From: Candidatus Formimonas warabiya
Lineage (GTDB): Bacteria; Bacillota; Dehalobacteriia; Dehalobacteriales; Dehalobacteriaceae
Reading direction: 5' to 3'
NCBI RefSeq assembly: GCF_002777255.1
Contig: NZ_CP017634.1
Span: 1,190,903-1,254,902, forward strand
Length of the DNA stretch: 64,000 nucleotides
Below, piece after piece: positions 26,385 to 34,841 of this stretch. How positions within the stretch are numbered: the stretch's first letter is position 1; the number at the start of each line of letters is the position of its first letter. Under the pieces are notes generated by a model. It saw only the letters and a program-made list of their open reading frames with translations. It had not been told where the DNA came from and searched no databases. The position numbers and the translations under genes are program-made.

Positions 26385-27632
26385 CTAACTTCTCCAACCG
26401 GCCAAATATTCTTTTTGCTCCTCTGTAAGGCGGTCGATCTTTACATCCAAAGTATCCAGCTTCATCCGGGCCACTTTTTGATCGATTTCCTCCGGCACCG
26501 GATATACTTTATTTTCTAAACGGCCCTGATTCTCATAGGCATACTTTAAGGACAGGGCCTGCAAAGCAAAGGTCATATCCATGATTTCCGCCGGGTGACC
26601 GTCCCCCGCGGCCAGATTCACCAGCCGCCCCTCTGCCAAAAGATATACTTTTCTGCCGTCAGGCAGAACGTATTCTTCGATGTTGTTCCGCACTGTCCGT
26701 TTGGAAACCGCGACTGCACCTAAATCCCCTTTCGATATCTCTACGTCAAAATGCCCCGCATTGGCCAAAAGGGCCTGATCTTTGATGACGGCCAGATGCT
26801 CTTTCCTAATCACGTTGACATTTCCCGTCACCGTGATGAAAAAGTCCCCTAAGGGAGCAGCCTCCTCCATGGTCATGACGGAAAAGCCGTCCATGATCGC
26901 TTCCATGGCCTTAATGGGATCAATCTCCGTGACAATCACACGGGCGCCTAATCCTTTTGCCCTCATGGCGACACCTTTCCCGCACCATCCATATCCTGCA
27001 ATTACTACCGTTTTGCCTGCCACGACCAAGTTTGTCGTCCGGTTGATGCCGTTCCACACCGACTGGCCGGTTCCATAGCGATTGTCAAACAGGTATTTGG
27101 AGTAGGCATCATTTACCGCGATCATAGGAAACCTCAGGGCATCACTTTTTTCCATGGATCTCAGCCGAAGGATGCCGGTTGTCGTCTCTTCGCACCCGCC
27201 GATAATCTCTTTGGTCTGATCCCCCCGATGGGAATGAAGCAGGGATACCAAATCACCTCCATCGTCAATGATGAGGTCTGGGTGGAAATCCAACGCCTGA
27301 TTCAAATGCATGTGATATTCTTCATCACTGGCATTGTACCAGGCACAGGCATGAATACCATTCTTAACCAAAGCGGCTACCACATCGTCCTGGGTAGAAA
27401 GAGGGTTGCTTGCCACCATACAAACCTCCGCCCCCCCAGCTTGCATCACCGTAGCTAAATAACCGGTTTTTGCCTCTAAATGTAAGCAAATGGTTACTTT
27501 TTTCCCTTGAAATGGCTTTTCTCTTTCAAAACCGGACCGAATTAAATTAAGTAAAGGCATATGCGCCTGCACCCAATCTAATTTTAGCTGCCCGCCGGGC
27601 GCCAGATTGACATCACGAATCATTGATTCCAT
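26385..27632 (-). CDS. ahcY: Adenosylhomocysteinase
   Basis: 415 aa. It hydrolyses S-adenosylhomocysteine to adenosine and homocysteine with bound NAD+. VVIAGYGWCGKGVAMRAKG is the NAD site, and the catalytic DDGGDL, Asn/Lys/Asp and His regions are present. The C-terminus ends short of the KxxHYRY tail of eukaryotic and proteobacterial enzymes, as in other archaeal and clostridial AhcY proteins. The ATG has TGGAGGTATG upstream. It follows the DUF3786 gene on the same strand across a structured 92-base gap. Confidence 0.92.
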   Translation of the reverse strand: MESMIRDVNLAPGGQLKLDWVQAHMPLLNLIRSGFEREKPFQGKKVTICLHLEAKTGYLATVMQAGGAEVCMVASNPLSTQDDVVAALVKNGIHACAWYNASDEEYHMHLNQALDFHPDLIIDDGGDLVSLLHSHRGDQTKEIIGGCEETTTGILRLRSMEKSDALRFPMIAVNDAYSKYLFDNRYGTGQSVWNGINRTTNLVVAGKTVVIAGYGWCGKGVAMRAKGLGARVIVTEIDPIKAMEAIMDGFSVMTMEEAAPLGDFFITVTGNVNVIRKEHLAVIKDQALLANAGHFDVEISKGDLGAVAVSKRTVRNNIEEYVLPDGRKVYLLAEGRLVNLAAGDGHPAEIMDMTFALQALSLKYAYENQGRLENKVYPVPEEIDQKVARMKLDTLDVKIDRLTEEQKEYLAGWRS

Positions 27633-27657
27633 TGCTTCATACCTCCATATTTTTTCG

Positions 27658-27711
27658 GGATCTGGGGACCGGGGAAAAATAACACTTCCTCCAGTGCCAT
27701 TCCCCGGATCC
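27658..27711 (-). promoter_or_regulatory. Intercistronic hairpin upstream of ahcY
   Basis: Stacked stems GGATC/GATCC, CCGGGGAA/TTCCCCGG and CACT/AGTG fold nearly the whole gap between the DUF3786 gene and ahcY. It does not match the S-adenosylhomocysteine riboswitch that I can recall. It could be an RNA-processing or attenuation element. Confidence 0.45.
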
Positions 27712-27724
27712 TGGTATCCGTGTA

Positions 27725-28333
27725 TTATTTACTGAGACATCCTTTCAATTTGCCAAACAGCATACCGCAAAGAAAGGCATAGTCTTCCGTAGGCAGGTAA
27801 TCAGATGCCGATTCATCCAAAATAATGTTGGCATTTGGGGGAAACTCTTCATCTTCCCCCCAAAGAACAAAGGTCACCGGAATCCGGGGCAAAGGATAGA
27901 AACGGAAACTGATATCGCCAAAGGCCTGTTTCTCGCCGCCAAACTTTTCTCCGGCAGACCGGAAACGATCCAAATCCTTCCCAAAAACATGGATCAGCGG
28001 TCTGATACACCGGTTGGAAAAAGGATCAATATAAATATTCCCTCCCGGAAGCTCTTTAAACGTAATATTTTTGTTCAGAATAGGACTTCCTCCGGAATGG
28101 GTAAAGTAATGAAGGATCAGAATTCTTTCAATCAGCCCGATCTCTTCTCCGGTAATTTTGTTTACCACAACTCCTTCAGGATAGGTGACCTCAACGGGTA
28201 AATTTAAAAAGGTCAAAGAGAATTTTCCGTCCCGATACTCTGTTCCTGTTTTCCAGGCCATATCCTCGGCTCTTTTACTCTTAAATTCTTCCAAAGATTT
28301 TTTTAAAGTCACATCAAGATTAAAATTAGCCAA
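27725..28333 (-). CDS. DUF3786 protein
   Basis: 202 aa, soluble, with no membrane segment. It has the DUF3786 layout: LTFLNLPVEVTYPEG, a central LILHYFTHSGG, FKELPGGNIY and a C-terminal FRFYPLPRIPVTFVLWG strand pair, then ANIILDESASDYLPTED. The family is common in anaerobes with corrinoid and Wood-Ljungdahl enzymes, and is of unknown function. Start is a TTG at 28333 with AAGGAGGAC upstream. Upstream of ahcY on the same strand. Confidence 0.75.
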   Translation of the reverse strand: MANFNLDVTLKKSLEEFKSKRAEDMAWKTGTEYRDGKFSLTFLNLPVEVTYPEGVVVNKITGEEIGLIERILILHYFTHSGGSPILNKNITFKELPGGNIYIDPFSNRCIRPLIHVFGKDLDRFRSAGEKFGGEKQAFGDISFRFYPLPRIPVTFVLWGEDEEFPPNANIILDESASDYLPTEDYAFLCGMLFGKLKGCLSK

Positions 28334-28372
28334 AACCCTGTCCTCCTTCAGATATTTCCTCAGAAATTACAT

Positions 28373-28401
28373 TTGACTTCATGCCTCATTTACGTTAAAA
28401 T
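28373..28401 (+). promoter_or_regulatory. Promoter of tRNA-Arg
   Basis: TTGACT, 17-base spacer, TAAAAT. The -10 box ends 22 bases before the mature tRNA 5' end. Confidence 0.7.
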
Positions 28402-28423
28402 TATTAACTGTGAACAGTAATTT

Positions 28424-28499
28424 GCGCTCGTAGCTCAGTGGATAGAGTGACGGATTCCGATTCCGGAGGTCGCAGGTTCAAATCCTGTCGAGCGCACCA
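28424..28499 (+). tRNA. tRNA-Arg (anticodon CCG)
   Basis: 76 nt cloverleaf with the CCA end encoded. Acceptor GCGCTCG pairs with CGAGCGC. The anticodon loop TTCCGAT reads CCG, decoding CGG. The T loop is GGTTCAAATCC. One mismatch at the base of the anticodon stem. Confidence 0.93.
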
Positions 28500-28507
28500 T
28501 CTTTTTT

Positions 28508-28531
28508 AAAAAGCCTTTCAGGCTTTTTTTA
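28508..28531 (+). terminator. Terminator after tRNA-Arg
   Basis: AAAAAGCCT-TTC-AGGCTTTTTTT. It could also stop minus-strand transcripts from the nitrilase gene. Confidence 0.8.
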
Positions 28532-28652
28532 TTATGTGTACAGGATTCCCCTGTAAGTCGCAGACAGCAGTTCCCGCATTTTTACAATCACCAAACCGTA
28601 AAACCTTTCCCCGGTAACCGGATTTTCTAGAATTGACTGTTATCAATCTCAT
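28518..28652 (-). CDS. Possible 44-aa small protein overlapping the nitrilase 3' end
   Basis: From an ATG at 28652 the frame encodes MRLITVNSRKSGYRG and ends VCDLQGNPVHIIKKA. The part beyond the nitrilase stop (28627) has protein-like composition with two Cys. The ribosome site is weak and I recognise no family. Low confidence. Confidence 0.2.
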   Translation of the reverse strand: MRLITVNSRKSGYRGKVLRFGDCKNAGTAVCDLQGNPVHIIKKA

Positions 28653-29433
28653 CCAAGATACTGCGCCGTTCGAACAAGGCGGGCAGAGCCTCCCGGGCTT
28701 TATCCACTTCGTCCATATCGATGTCAGCAAGGACTACTTCCTGATTGCTGGTACCTTCTTTGATCACATCACCCCATGGGGAAACAATCAATGATTTCCC
28801 CGGATAAGGGATTTCCAGGTCTGTTCCGGTGCAATTTGTCCCAAACAAATAGACTTGATTTTCCAAGGCCCGGGCTTTACAGAAAGTAATCCATTGATCC
28901 ACCTTGGACTCCGGCCATTGAGCTGGAACAACGATAAACCTAGCTCCTCTCAACGCCAGGTTACGCATTAATTCAGGGAATCTCAAATCATAACAAATAA
29001 TCATTCCCGCCAAACCCCAGGGCGTTTCCACCAATCCCCAATCCTCACCGCCGGAAAAAAATTTATCTTCCTCAAAACCCAAAGAAAACAAATGAATCTT
29101 GCGGTATTTTCCCACGATAGAACCCTTTTGATCGATGGCCACTGTCGTATTATAATAGACGCCGTCTTTTTTTTCCGCTATAGAGCCGGCAAAAATAAAC
29201 AACTTATATTTCTTGGCCAGCTCCCTGATCGTGCTCACAGTAGGACCCTGCAGGCCTTGAGCCAAATGGGGCAAATGGAGCAGATCATATCCGCAGTTCC
29301 ATAATTCCGGTAACAGGATTAAATCCGCGTGCCCTTGGGCGGCAATTTCAATCTGTTCCGTTACCGTGGTGAGGTTATGATCCAAGTCTCCCGACACAAT
29401 ATTAAATTGAATGAGTGCAACTTTCACAACCAC
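28627..29433 (-). CDS. Nitrilase-family carbon-nitrogen hydrolase (omega-amidase-like)
   Basis: 268 aa from a GTG at 29433 with GAGGGGG upstream. The frame is open to 29484 without a ribosome site. The catalytic triad is visible: Glu in LLPELWN, Lys in KYRKIHLF and Cys in GMIICYDLRFPE. The family splits C-N bonds of amides. This branch resembles omega-amidase/YafV, which removes ammonia from alpha-keto-glutaramate or -succinamate, but substrate cannot be read from the sequence. Cytoplasmic. Stand-alone in context. Confidence 0.88.
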   Translation of the reverse strand: MVVKVALIQFNIVSGDLDHNLTTVTEQIEIAAQGHADLILLPELWNCGYDLLHLPHLAQGLQGPTVSTIRELAKKYKLFIFAGSIAEKKDGVYYNTTVAIDQKGSIVGKYRKIHLFSLGFEEDKFFSGGEDWGLVETPWGLAGMIICYDLRFPELMRNLALRGARFIVVPAQWPESKVDQWITFCKARALENQVYLFGTNCTGTDLEIPYPGKSLIVSPWGDVIKEGTSNQEVVLADIDMDEVDKAREALPALFERRSILDEIDNSQF

Positions 29434-29532
29434 AGACACGTCCCCCTCACAAAAACAATCCTTTAAGCGACTGTTTTTTATCAATGGTGCCGTTCAAAAT
29501 CATAGCATATTTACTGCCAAGATGCTACTTAT

Positions 29533-30237
29533 TTAGCGTGCATTGACATTTTTCCCTTCAATGATGCTGATAATTTCTCTTAGGTGGTCTACTTGATAGT
29601 ATTCCCCCTGGGATTCCTCATGTTCAAAATCCCAAGAAGGTGTTAGGACATGAATACAATTCATCCCCGCCCGCAAAGCCGGGTTAATATCTGCTTTAAT
29701 GCTATTTCCCACAGACCAGGATTGCTTGGGGGAGATGGCATGCTGCTCCATAATACCGCGGAAAACATGATCATTTTTCTCTAATACCACATAAATCCGG
29801 GTAAAAAAATCTTTTAACCCGCTTTGGGATATCTTTAAAGTTTGCAGTTCCTGGTCCCCTTTCGTAATTAAAAACAATTGATAGGAGTAAGATAATCTTT
29901 CTAAGACTTCTTCAGCCCCTTCTAAAAGTTCCGGTTTTTGATACAGCGCTTTCCAGCCAAGCTCTTCCATTTCCTTCATTTTCTCTTGGCAAGCTGCTTC
30001 TCCCCTGTGTGCGCAATAATGGAGGTAAGTTTGGACTAAGGCCTGGGGGAAACATTCCTTGGCAAATCCCCCGCACTTCTTCACATTTTCAATGTCATAA
30101 TAATTTAAGGTATCCAGGATTTTTCCATCTCCTAAATTCCATTCCTGCATGGTTTGGAGAAACTTTAATTTTACATCATCAAAAATCACATTCGTATAAA
30201 CCAGGGTATCATCAAAGTCAAAAAATACTGCTTTAAT
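29533..30237 (-). CDS. HAD-family hydrolase, probable ATT start
   Basis: Codons upstream of the first conventional start (GTG at 30189) encode IKAVFFDFDDTLVYTN, the HAD motif I with its nucleophile Asp, so the gene must begin earlier. In frame there is no ATG, GTG or TTG before a TAG (the end of dnaI). The likely start is ATT at 30237, as homologues begin MIKAVFFDFDDT or similar. GGTGAG lies close upstream. About 234 aa. Motif II is FLITKGD, and SVGNSIKADINPALRAGM is motif IV. A frameshift from the ATG at about 30252 is the alternative. Phosphatase substrate unknown. Confidence 0.75.
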   Translation of the reverse strand: MKAVFFDFDDTLVYTNVIFDDVKLKFLQTMQEWNLGDGKILDTLNYYDIENVKKCGGFAKECFPQALVQTYLHYCAHRGEAACQEKMKEMEELGWKALYQKPELLEGAEEVLERLSYSYQLFLITKGDQELQTLKISQSGLKDFFTRIYVVLEKNDHVFRGIMEQHAISPKQSWSVGNSIKADINPALRAGMNCIHVLTPSWDFEHEESQGEYYQVDHLREIISIIEGKNVNAR

Positions 30238-30264
30238 AGTCTCACCGCCATTATCATTTTTTAC

Positions 30265-31056
30265 CTACAATTTACGCATGGCAACCCGGATATCTTCTTC
30301 TACGTTTAACCGGTAAATTTTACATATTTCCACAATTCGGGAAACGGTCCGTTCTCCAATCACTTCATTCATTTGTCCGATGGAAAGATTTGTTGTAATC
30401 ACACAAGGGAGTCCGTAGTTCGTTCGATAATTAATTAAAGTAAAAATCTTATTTTGGGTCCACTCCGTAAAATTATGAGCGCCCAGATCATCCAACACCA
30501 AAACATCTGATCTTCGCGCGGCATCCATTAAATCCGCTTCACTAAATTCCCCTTGTTTTTGGTAGGTCGCCCTTAGATCATCCAAAAAATCAGGCACCAC
30601 CAAAAACAACACTTGCTTTTCATGTTCTAAAAGGGCATTGGTAATAGCGCCGGCTAAAAAAGATTTTCCACTCCCTACGTTTCCTTCAAAAAGAATGCCA
30701 AGGCCTGTCTTTTGCTCTAAATACCGGGCGACAAACTCCTTGGCCCCGTCGAGAGCTTTTTCAGCTAATGCCCGGTAAGAAGGGCCTTCATGATCTAAAC
30801 GCAAATGACGGGAATAAAACTTTAAATTGAACTTATCAAAAGTATTGGACGCCATCATGGGCATCAAGTTGGCAGAGGCAAATTTTTTTAATGCGGCTTG
30901 CTGTTTGACACATTGACACTGATAAGCTACATCGCCTTGCACAATAACTCCTTTATCTTCACAATAGGGGCAGTGATACTTTACTTCTCCCCGCCCTGTT
31001 TTATCCGGTTCCACCCGGAATAAATTCCTGTTTAAATATTGAGATATTTTTTCCAT
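30265..31056 (-). CDS. DnaI/DnaC-type helicase-loader ATPase
   Basis: 263 aa. An N-terminal zinc-binding region has HCPYCEDKG and YQCQC. The AAA+ domain has Walker A EGNVGSGKS, Walker B VLVLDDLG, and a sensor segment VITTNLS, with an arginine at RTVSRIVE. Such proteins load the replicative helicase DnaB. The ATG at 31056 has AAGG upstream. The GTG at 31065 is too close. It follows the DnaD-domain gene by about 15 bases, the usual DnaD-DnaI pair of Firmicutes. Confidence 0.9.
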   Translation of the reverse strand: MEKISQYLNRNLFRVEPDKTGRGEVKYHCPYCEDKGVIVQGDVAYQCQCVKQQAALKKFASANLMPMMASNTFDKFNLKFYSRHLRLDHEGPSYRALAEKALDGAKEFVARYLEQKTGLGILFEGNVGSGKSFLAGAITNALLEHEKQVLFLVVPDFLDDLRATYQKQGEFSEADLMDAARRSDVLVLDDLGAHNFTEWTQNKIFTLINYRTNYGLPCVITTNLSIGQMNEVIGERTVSRIVEICKIYRLNVEEDIRVAMRKL

Positions 31057-31071
31057 CTCTCTCACAACCTT

Positions 31072-31806
31072 TTACAGTTCATACAGGTCTTCCAAGTTTT
31101 TGGCGTGATTTTTCCCCGCGGTTATTTTCCTAGGTGCACTTTTTCCTTTCGCCATTCGTCCTTTTTCATGGTTTAATACTTCGTTTACCGTCCGCACATT
31201 GGATTTTTTCCATTCTAAGAGAATTTTGTCAATATAGTTTAAATTATAGACACCCCGTAAAACCGCCCTTTTTAAAGATTCTAAAACAACTTCCGGGGAA
31301 TATCCCAGCTCGTCCAGCCATTCCGCTATTTTTTCGTTTTCCATGGGAGATAAAGGCCGGCCAAATTCCTTTTCGAAGGCCCGAAAAACGGTGGCAAATT
31401 CCTGTTCATAGACCACCCGGCTTTTCTCCGATCCGGCGGCAATTTCCGTTTTTCCTGCCATTTCATAAGCCCAGAGATCCATCAACTTGTCATATAAACC
31501 GTCGAAATAATACCGGGAAATAGTAGTCTTCTCCGCATCCATACTGTTTTCCGGAACAATGAATCCTTTTTCGATCAAAGCGGCTAAATTTTGTTTCACC
31601 ACAGCAACTTCCAGACTAAGGATCTCAGAAATCTCAGGAGGCGATGGCAGTCCGTTTTTTCCCATCATAAAAATCTGCAGCAAAAACACGAATTCCCCTT
31701 CCGATAAACCTAACTGATGAAAATACTTGAGCAGGAGATTGGGCACGGGTGTACTGTCCCTGGTAATATCAAATAAAAATCGTTTTTCCCATTTGTTTTC
31801 TGTCAA
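31072..31806 (-). CDS. DnaD-domain replication initiation protein
   Basis: 244 aa. The N-terminal winged-helix half (about 25-105) is followed by the DnaD C-terminal domain (about 130-205), with FEKEFGRPLSPMENEKIAEWL and YNLNYIDKILLEWKKSNVRT, the classic YxxxIL-W signature. It remodels origin DNA and helps primosome assembly with DnaI. Start is TTG at 31806, with GAGGTG upstream. A basic, disordered tail follows the domain. Confidence 0.9.
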   Translation of the reverse strand: MTENKWEKRFLFDITRDSTPVPNLLLKYFHQLGLSEGEFVFLLQIFMMGKNGLPSPPEISEILSLEVAVVKQNLAALIEKGFIVPENSMDAEKTTISRYYFDGLYDKLMDLWAYEMAGKTEIAAGSEKSRVVYEQEFATVFRAFEKEFGRPLSPMENEKIAEWLDELGYSPEVVLESLKRAVLRGVYNLNYIDKILLEWKKSNVRTVNEVLNHEKGRMAKGKSAPRKITAGKNHAKNLEDLYEL

Positions 31807-31832
31807 ATCATTCGCACCTCACGTCACTAAAA

Positions 31833-33275
31833 TTAACTCTTCCACACTTCTGGAACAAACAAAACCAATACCGTAAATATTTCCAGACGACCCAAAAGCA
31901 TGAACAAACTGAGAAACCACTTGCCTGCCTCCGGAATCGCCGCAAAATTTCCCATCGGACCCACCAGGCCAAATCCCGGTCCCACATTGCCCAGGGTAGT
32001 GGCAACGGAACTAAAAGCTTCAATCATATTCAAGCCGAAAGCAGCCATGACCGCTGTGCCTAAAAAAAAGATCAATAAATACAAAAAGAAAAACTGCAAT
32101 ACATTGATCACTACGGCATCCGGAACAGTCTTGTCCCCGATTTTCAGGCATTTCACGCTCCGGGGATGGATTAACCGAAGAATTTCAATAAACGTATGCT
32201 TTAAGAGAATTAAGATCCGCCCAACTTTTACCGCACCGCCGGTAGACCCGGAACATCCCCCGATAAACATGGTGATCAATAAAATTATTTTTGAAAAGGT
32301 AGGCCACTTTTCGAAATCTACCGTAGCATACCCGGTGGTCGTGATGATGGAAACGACCTGAAAGGCCGCATCACGTACCGTTTTCTCCAGTCCCGAGGGC
32401 TGGTTCAAGGCCAAATCGGCACAAATGAATAAAATACTCCCTAAAGTAATCCATAAATAAAGGCGGAATTCTTCATTTTGCCAAAAACTGTTTGTTCTTT
32501 TCTTCACCATTTGGTAGTAAAGAGCAAAATTAGCCCCCGCAGCAAACATAAAAATAGTGATCACCCACTGAATATAAGGGCTAGGGTAATAACCGATACT
32601 TAAATTTTTCGTCGAAAAACCTCCCGTTGCCATGGTTCCGAAGGTGTGGCACAAGGCATCGAAAAGATTCATGCCGCCAAACAAAAGAAGGATTACTTGG
32701 AGCAAAGACAGAATCACATAAGTAAGCCACAGGGCCTTTGCCGTTTCCTGAATGCGGGGTTTTATTCTTTCCGCTACCGGTCCGGGGGATTCAGCTTTAA
32801 ACATTTGCAGCCCGCCGCCCCCTAACTGGGAGAGCAGAGCGACAAACAGAACCATGATGCCCATTCCCCCCAACCAGTGAGTCAAACTGCGCCAAAAAAG
32901 AATGCCGTGGGGTAGGACTTCAATATTGGTAAGAACGCTGGCACCGGTGGTTGTAAAACCCGACATCGTTTCAAAAAAAGCATCGGTAAATGACACAAAG
33001 GTTCCCGAAAAAAGATAAGGCAATGACCCAAATAAAGAGGCAAAGATCCAGCCCAGGCTCACAATGGCAAAACCCTCCCGTTGGCGAATGGTTTCCCGGG
33101 ACTTCAGGAAAAATGTCATCAGCCCGCCCACAACCATTGTCACCGCCAGAGCATATAAAATGGCCAAAGCATCCGGTTCCCGGTAATAAACAGACCATCC
33201 CAGGGGAAAAATCATCGATCCCCCTATAATCAGCAGCAGCTTGCCCAAGAGATAAAAAACCAGTCTGATGCGCAC
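31833..33275 (-). CDS. trkH: TrkH/KtrB-family potassium uptake membrane subunit
   Basis: 480 aa with eight or more membrane helices and four pore repeats. Selectivity-filter-like segments TTTGAS, ATGGFST, TTGYATVD and TLGNVGPGFG are visible, one per repeat. It conducts K+ (and sometimes Na+) inward under control of the cytoplasmic TrkA ring encoded 15 bases upstream. Start is GTG at 33275 with GGGGGT upstream. A TrkA with two RCK units favours the Trk over the Ktr name. Confidence 0.92.
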   Translation of the reverse strand: MRIRLVFYLLGKLLLIIGGSMIFPLGWSVYYREPDALAILYALAVTMVVGGLMTFFLKSRETIRQREGFAIVSLGWIFASLFGSLPYLFSGTFVSFTDAFFETMSGFTTTGASVLTNIEVLPHGILFWRSLTHWLGGMGIMVLFVALLSQLGGGGLQMFKAESPGPVAERIKPRIQETAKALWLTYVILSLLQVILLLFGGMNLFDALCHTFGTMATGGFSTKNLSIGYYPSPYIQWVITIFMFAAGANFALYYQMVKKRTNSFWQNEEFRLYLWITLGSILFICADLALNQPSGLEKTVRDAAFQVVSIITTTGYATVDFEKWPTFSKIILLITMFIGGCSGSTGGAVKVGRILILLKHTFIEILRLIHPRSVKCLKIGDKTVPDAVVINVLQFFFLYLLIFFLGTAVMAAFGLNMIEAFSSVATTLGNVGPGFGLVGPMGNFAAIPEAGKWFLSLFMLLGRLEIFTVLVLFVPEVWKS

Positions 33276-33290
33276 ACAAGACCCCCCGTA

Positions 33291-34625
33291 TTACGAAAAA
33301 AATTGCTCGATCTTTTGAATAGAATTAGGCAGGGCAAATACGATGACCCGGTCGCCCGGGCAGACGATATCGCGACCCCGGGGAATAATAATTTTATTTT
33401 CTTGCACCAAAGCCCCGATAATGGCACCGGAAGGGAATCCTACATCCTTCAGGCATTTTCCCGCATATCGATATGATTCGGGAACGATCAACTCCATCAT
33501 TTCTGCCTGGGCATCGTTTAACAAGGTTACGGAAACAATTTTCCCTTTCCGGACAAAACGCAGAATGGCACTGGCCGCCAACTTTCTGGGACTTACGGCC
33601 CGGTCAATGCCCACCTTTTCCACCAAAGGGGTGTAATCAGACCGGCGAATTTGGGCAATCGTTTTTTTGGTGCCTAAGTGTTTTGCTAACAAGGATACCA
33701 GGAGATTGATCTTATCGTCTCCGGTCACGGCAACAAATAAATCCGTGGCACCCACATTTTCATCCTCCAATAATTGGAGATCCGTCCCGTCGCCGTGAAT
33801 CACCAGGCAGCGGTGTAAATTTTGGGCAATAAATTGACACTGGTTGAAATCCTTCTCAATTATTTTCACGTTCATATGTTTATGTTCCAGTAACTGAGCA
33901 AGATAATAGCCTATTCTGCCCCCGCCCAGAATGACCACATTTTGCATCCTGGTACGGCGCTGGCCGAAAAACCTCTCCACTTCCCCCATTTCTTTCGTCT
34001 GGGCTAGAACAAAGATCATGTCTCCTACCTTAATCATGTCTTTACCCCGGGGAATAATCACTTTTCCCTCGCGCAGAATGGCAGCGATCAAAAACTGTTG
34101 CGGGCACTCTAAATACTTTAATTCCAGATTACAGACAGGGGAATTTTCCATCATTTTAAGTTCTAATAATTGTACTTTTCCCCCGGCAAAATACTCTACA
34201 ATCTGTGCTTCCGGTTTGGTGATCAATTTTGCAATTTCATGTGCGGTGACCCTTTCCGGATTTATGATTAAATCAATTCCCAAGGCGTTTTTCTGTGTCA
34301 TCTGGTCCAGGTCCACGTATTCCGGCTCACGTACGCGGGCGATGGTCCGTTTCACCCCTAATGACTTGGCCAAAAGACAGGATACAATATTCAATTCATC
34401 AAGTTCCGTAACAGCAGCCAGTAAATCCGACTCCTCAACCCCGGCCTCTTTCAAGACAGAGGGATTGGCTCCGTTCCCGCAGATGGTCTGAACATCTAAA
34501 TGCTCTTCCACAGTATGCAGCCTGGTGGGATCAATTTCAATCACAATCACATCGTGCCCCTCGGAAGAAAGCATTTGGGCGATACTGTACCCCACTTTTC
34601 CTGCCCCAACAATAATGGATTTCAC
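33291..34625 (-). CDS. trkA: Trk potassium channel regulatory protein TrkA
   Basis: 444 aa made of two RCK units, each a Rossmann NAD-binding domain (GAGKVGYSIAQ at the N-terminus and GGGRIGYYLAQ near 230) plus a TrkA_C domain. It gates TrkH by NAD(H)/ATP binding. Start is GTG at 34625 with GGAGG upstream. Operon trkA-trkH. The 216-base region to the divergent 34842 gene holds both promoters. Confidence 0.94.
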   Translation of the reverse strand: MKSIIVGAGKVGYSIAQMLSSEGHDVIVIEIDPTRLHTVEEHLDVQTICGNGANPSVLKEAGVEESDLLAAVTELDELNIVSCLLAKSLGVKRTIARVREPEYVDLDQMTQKNALGIDLIINPERVTAHEIAKLITKPEAQIVEYFAGGKVQLLELKMMENSPVCNLELKYLECPQQFLIAAILREGKVIIPRGKDMIKVGDMIFVLAQTKEMGEVERFFGQRRTRMQNVVILGGGRIGYYLAQLLEHKHMNVKIIEKDFNQCQFIAQNLHRCLVIHGDGTDLQLLEDENVGATDLFVAVTGDDKINLLVSLLAKHLGTKKTIAQIRRSDYTPLVEKVGIDRAVSPRKLAASAILRFVRKGKIVSVTLLNDAQAEMMELIVPESYRYAGKCLKDVGFPSGAIIGALVQENKIIIPRGRDIVCPGDRVIVFALPNSIQKIEQFFS

Positions 34626-34726
34626 AAAAGCAGCCTCCTAATCATCATCTGCCTGTCCCAAATCAGTTTAACGTTAATACATTTATTCTACCACGATTAA
34701 AATTAGAATTGAGGGGAAAATTATGC

Positions 34727-34732
34727 TATAAT
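34727..34732 (+). promoter_or_regulatory. Extended -10 promoter element (TGCTATAAT)
   Basis: A TG-n-TATAAT extended -10 box lies about 110 bases upstream of the P-loop/Asp23-like gene. The -35 is weak (TTAGAA at 34703-34708, spacer 18). Confidence 0.5.
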
Positions 34733-34841
34733 ATCTCAATACTAAAATAATATTATTAATCTTTTTCATCACTTGCAACATAATTTTATTTTATTCGGCC
34801 CGGTTTTTTCTCAACTATTCGAAAAAAGGATGTATCAATCC

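Noticed and set aside
27658..27711. S-adenosylhomocysteine riboswitch upstream of ahcY
   Set aside because: A hairpin exists but the aptamer's conserved blocks are absent, and the position is intercistronic.
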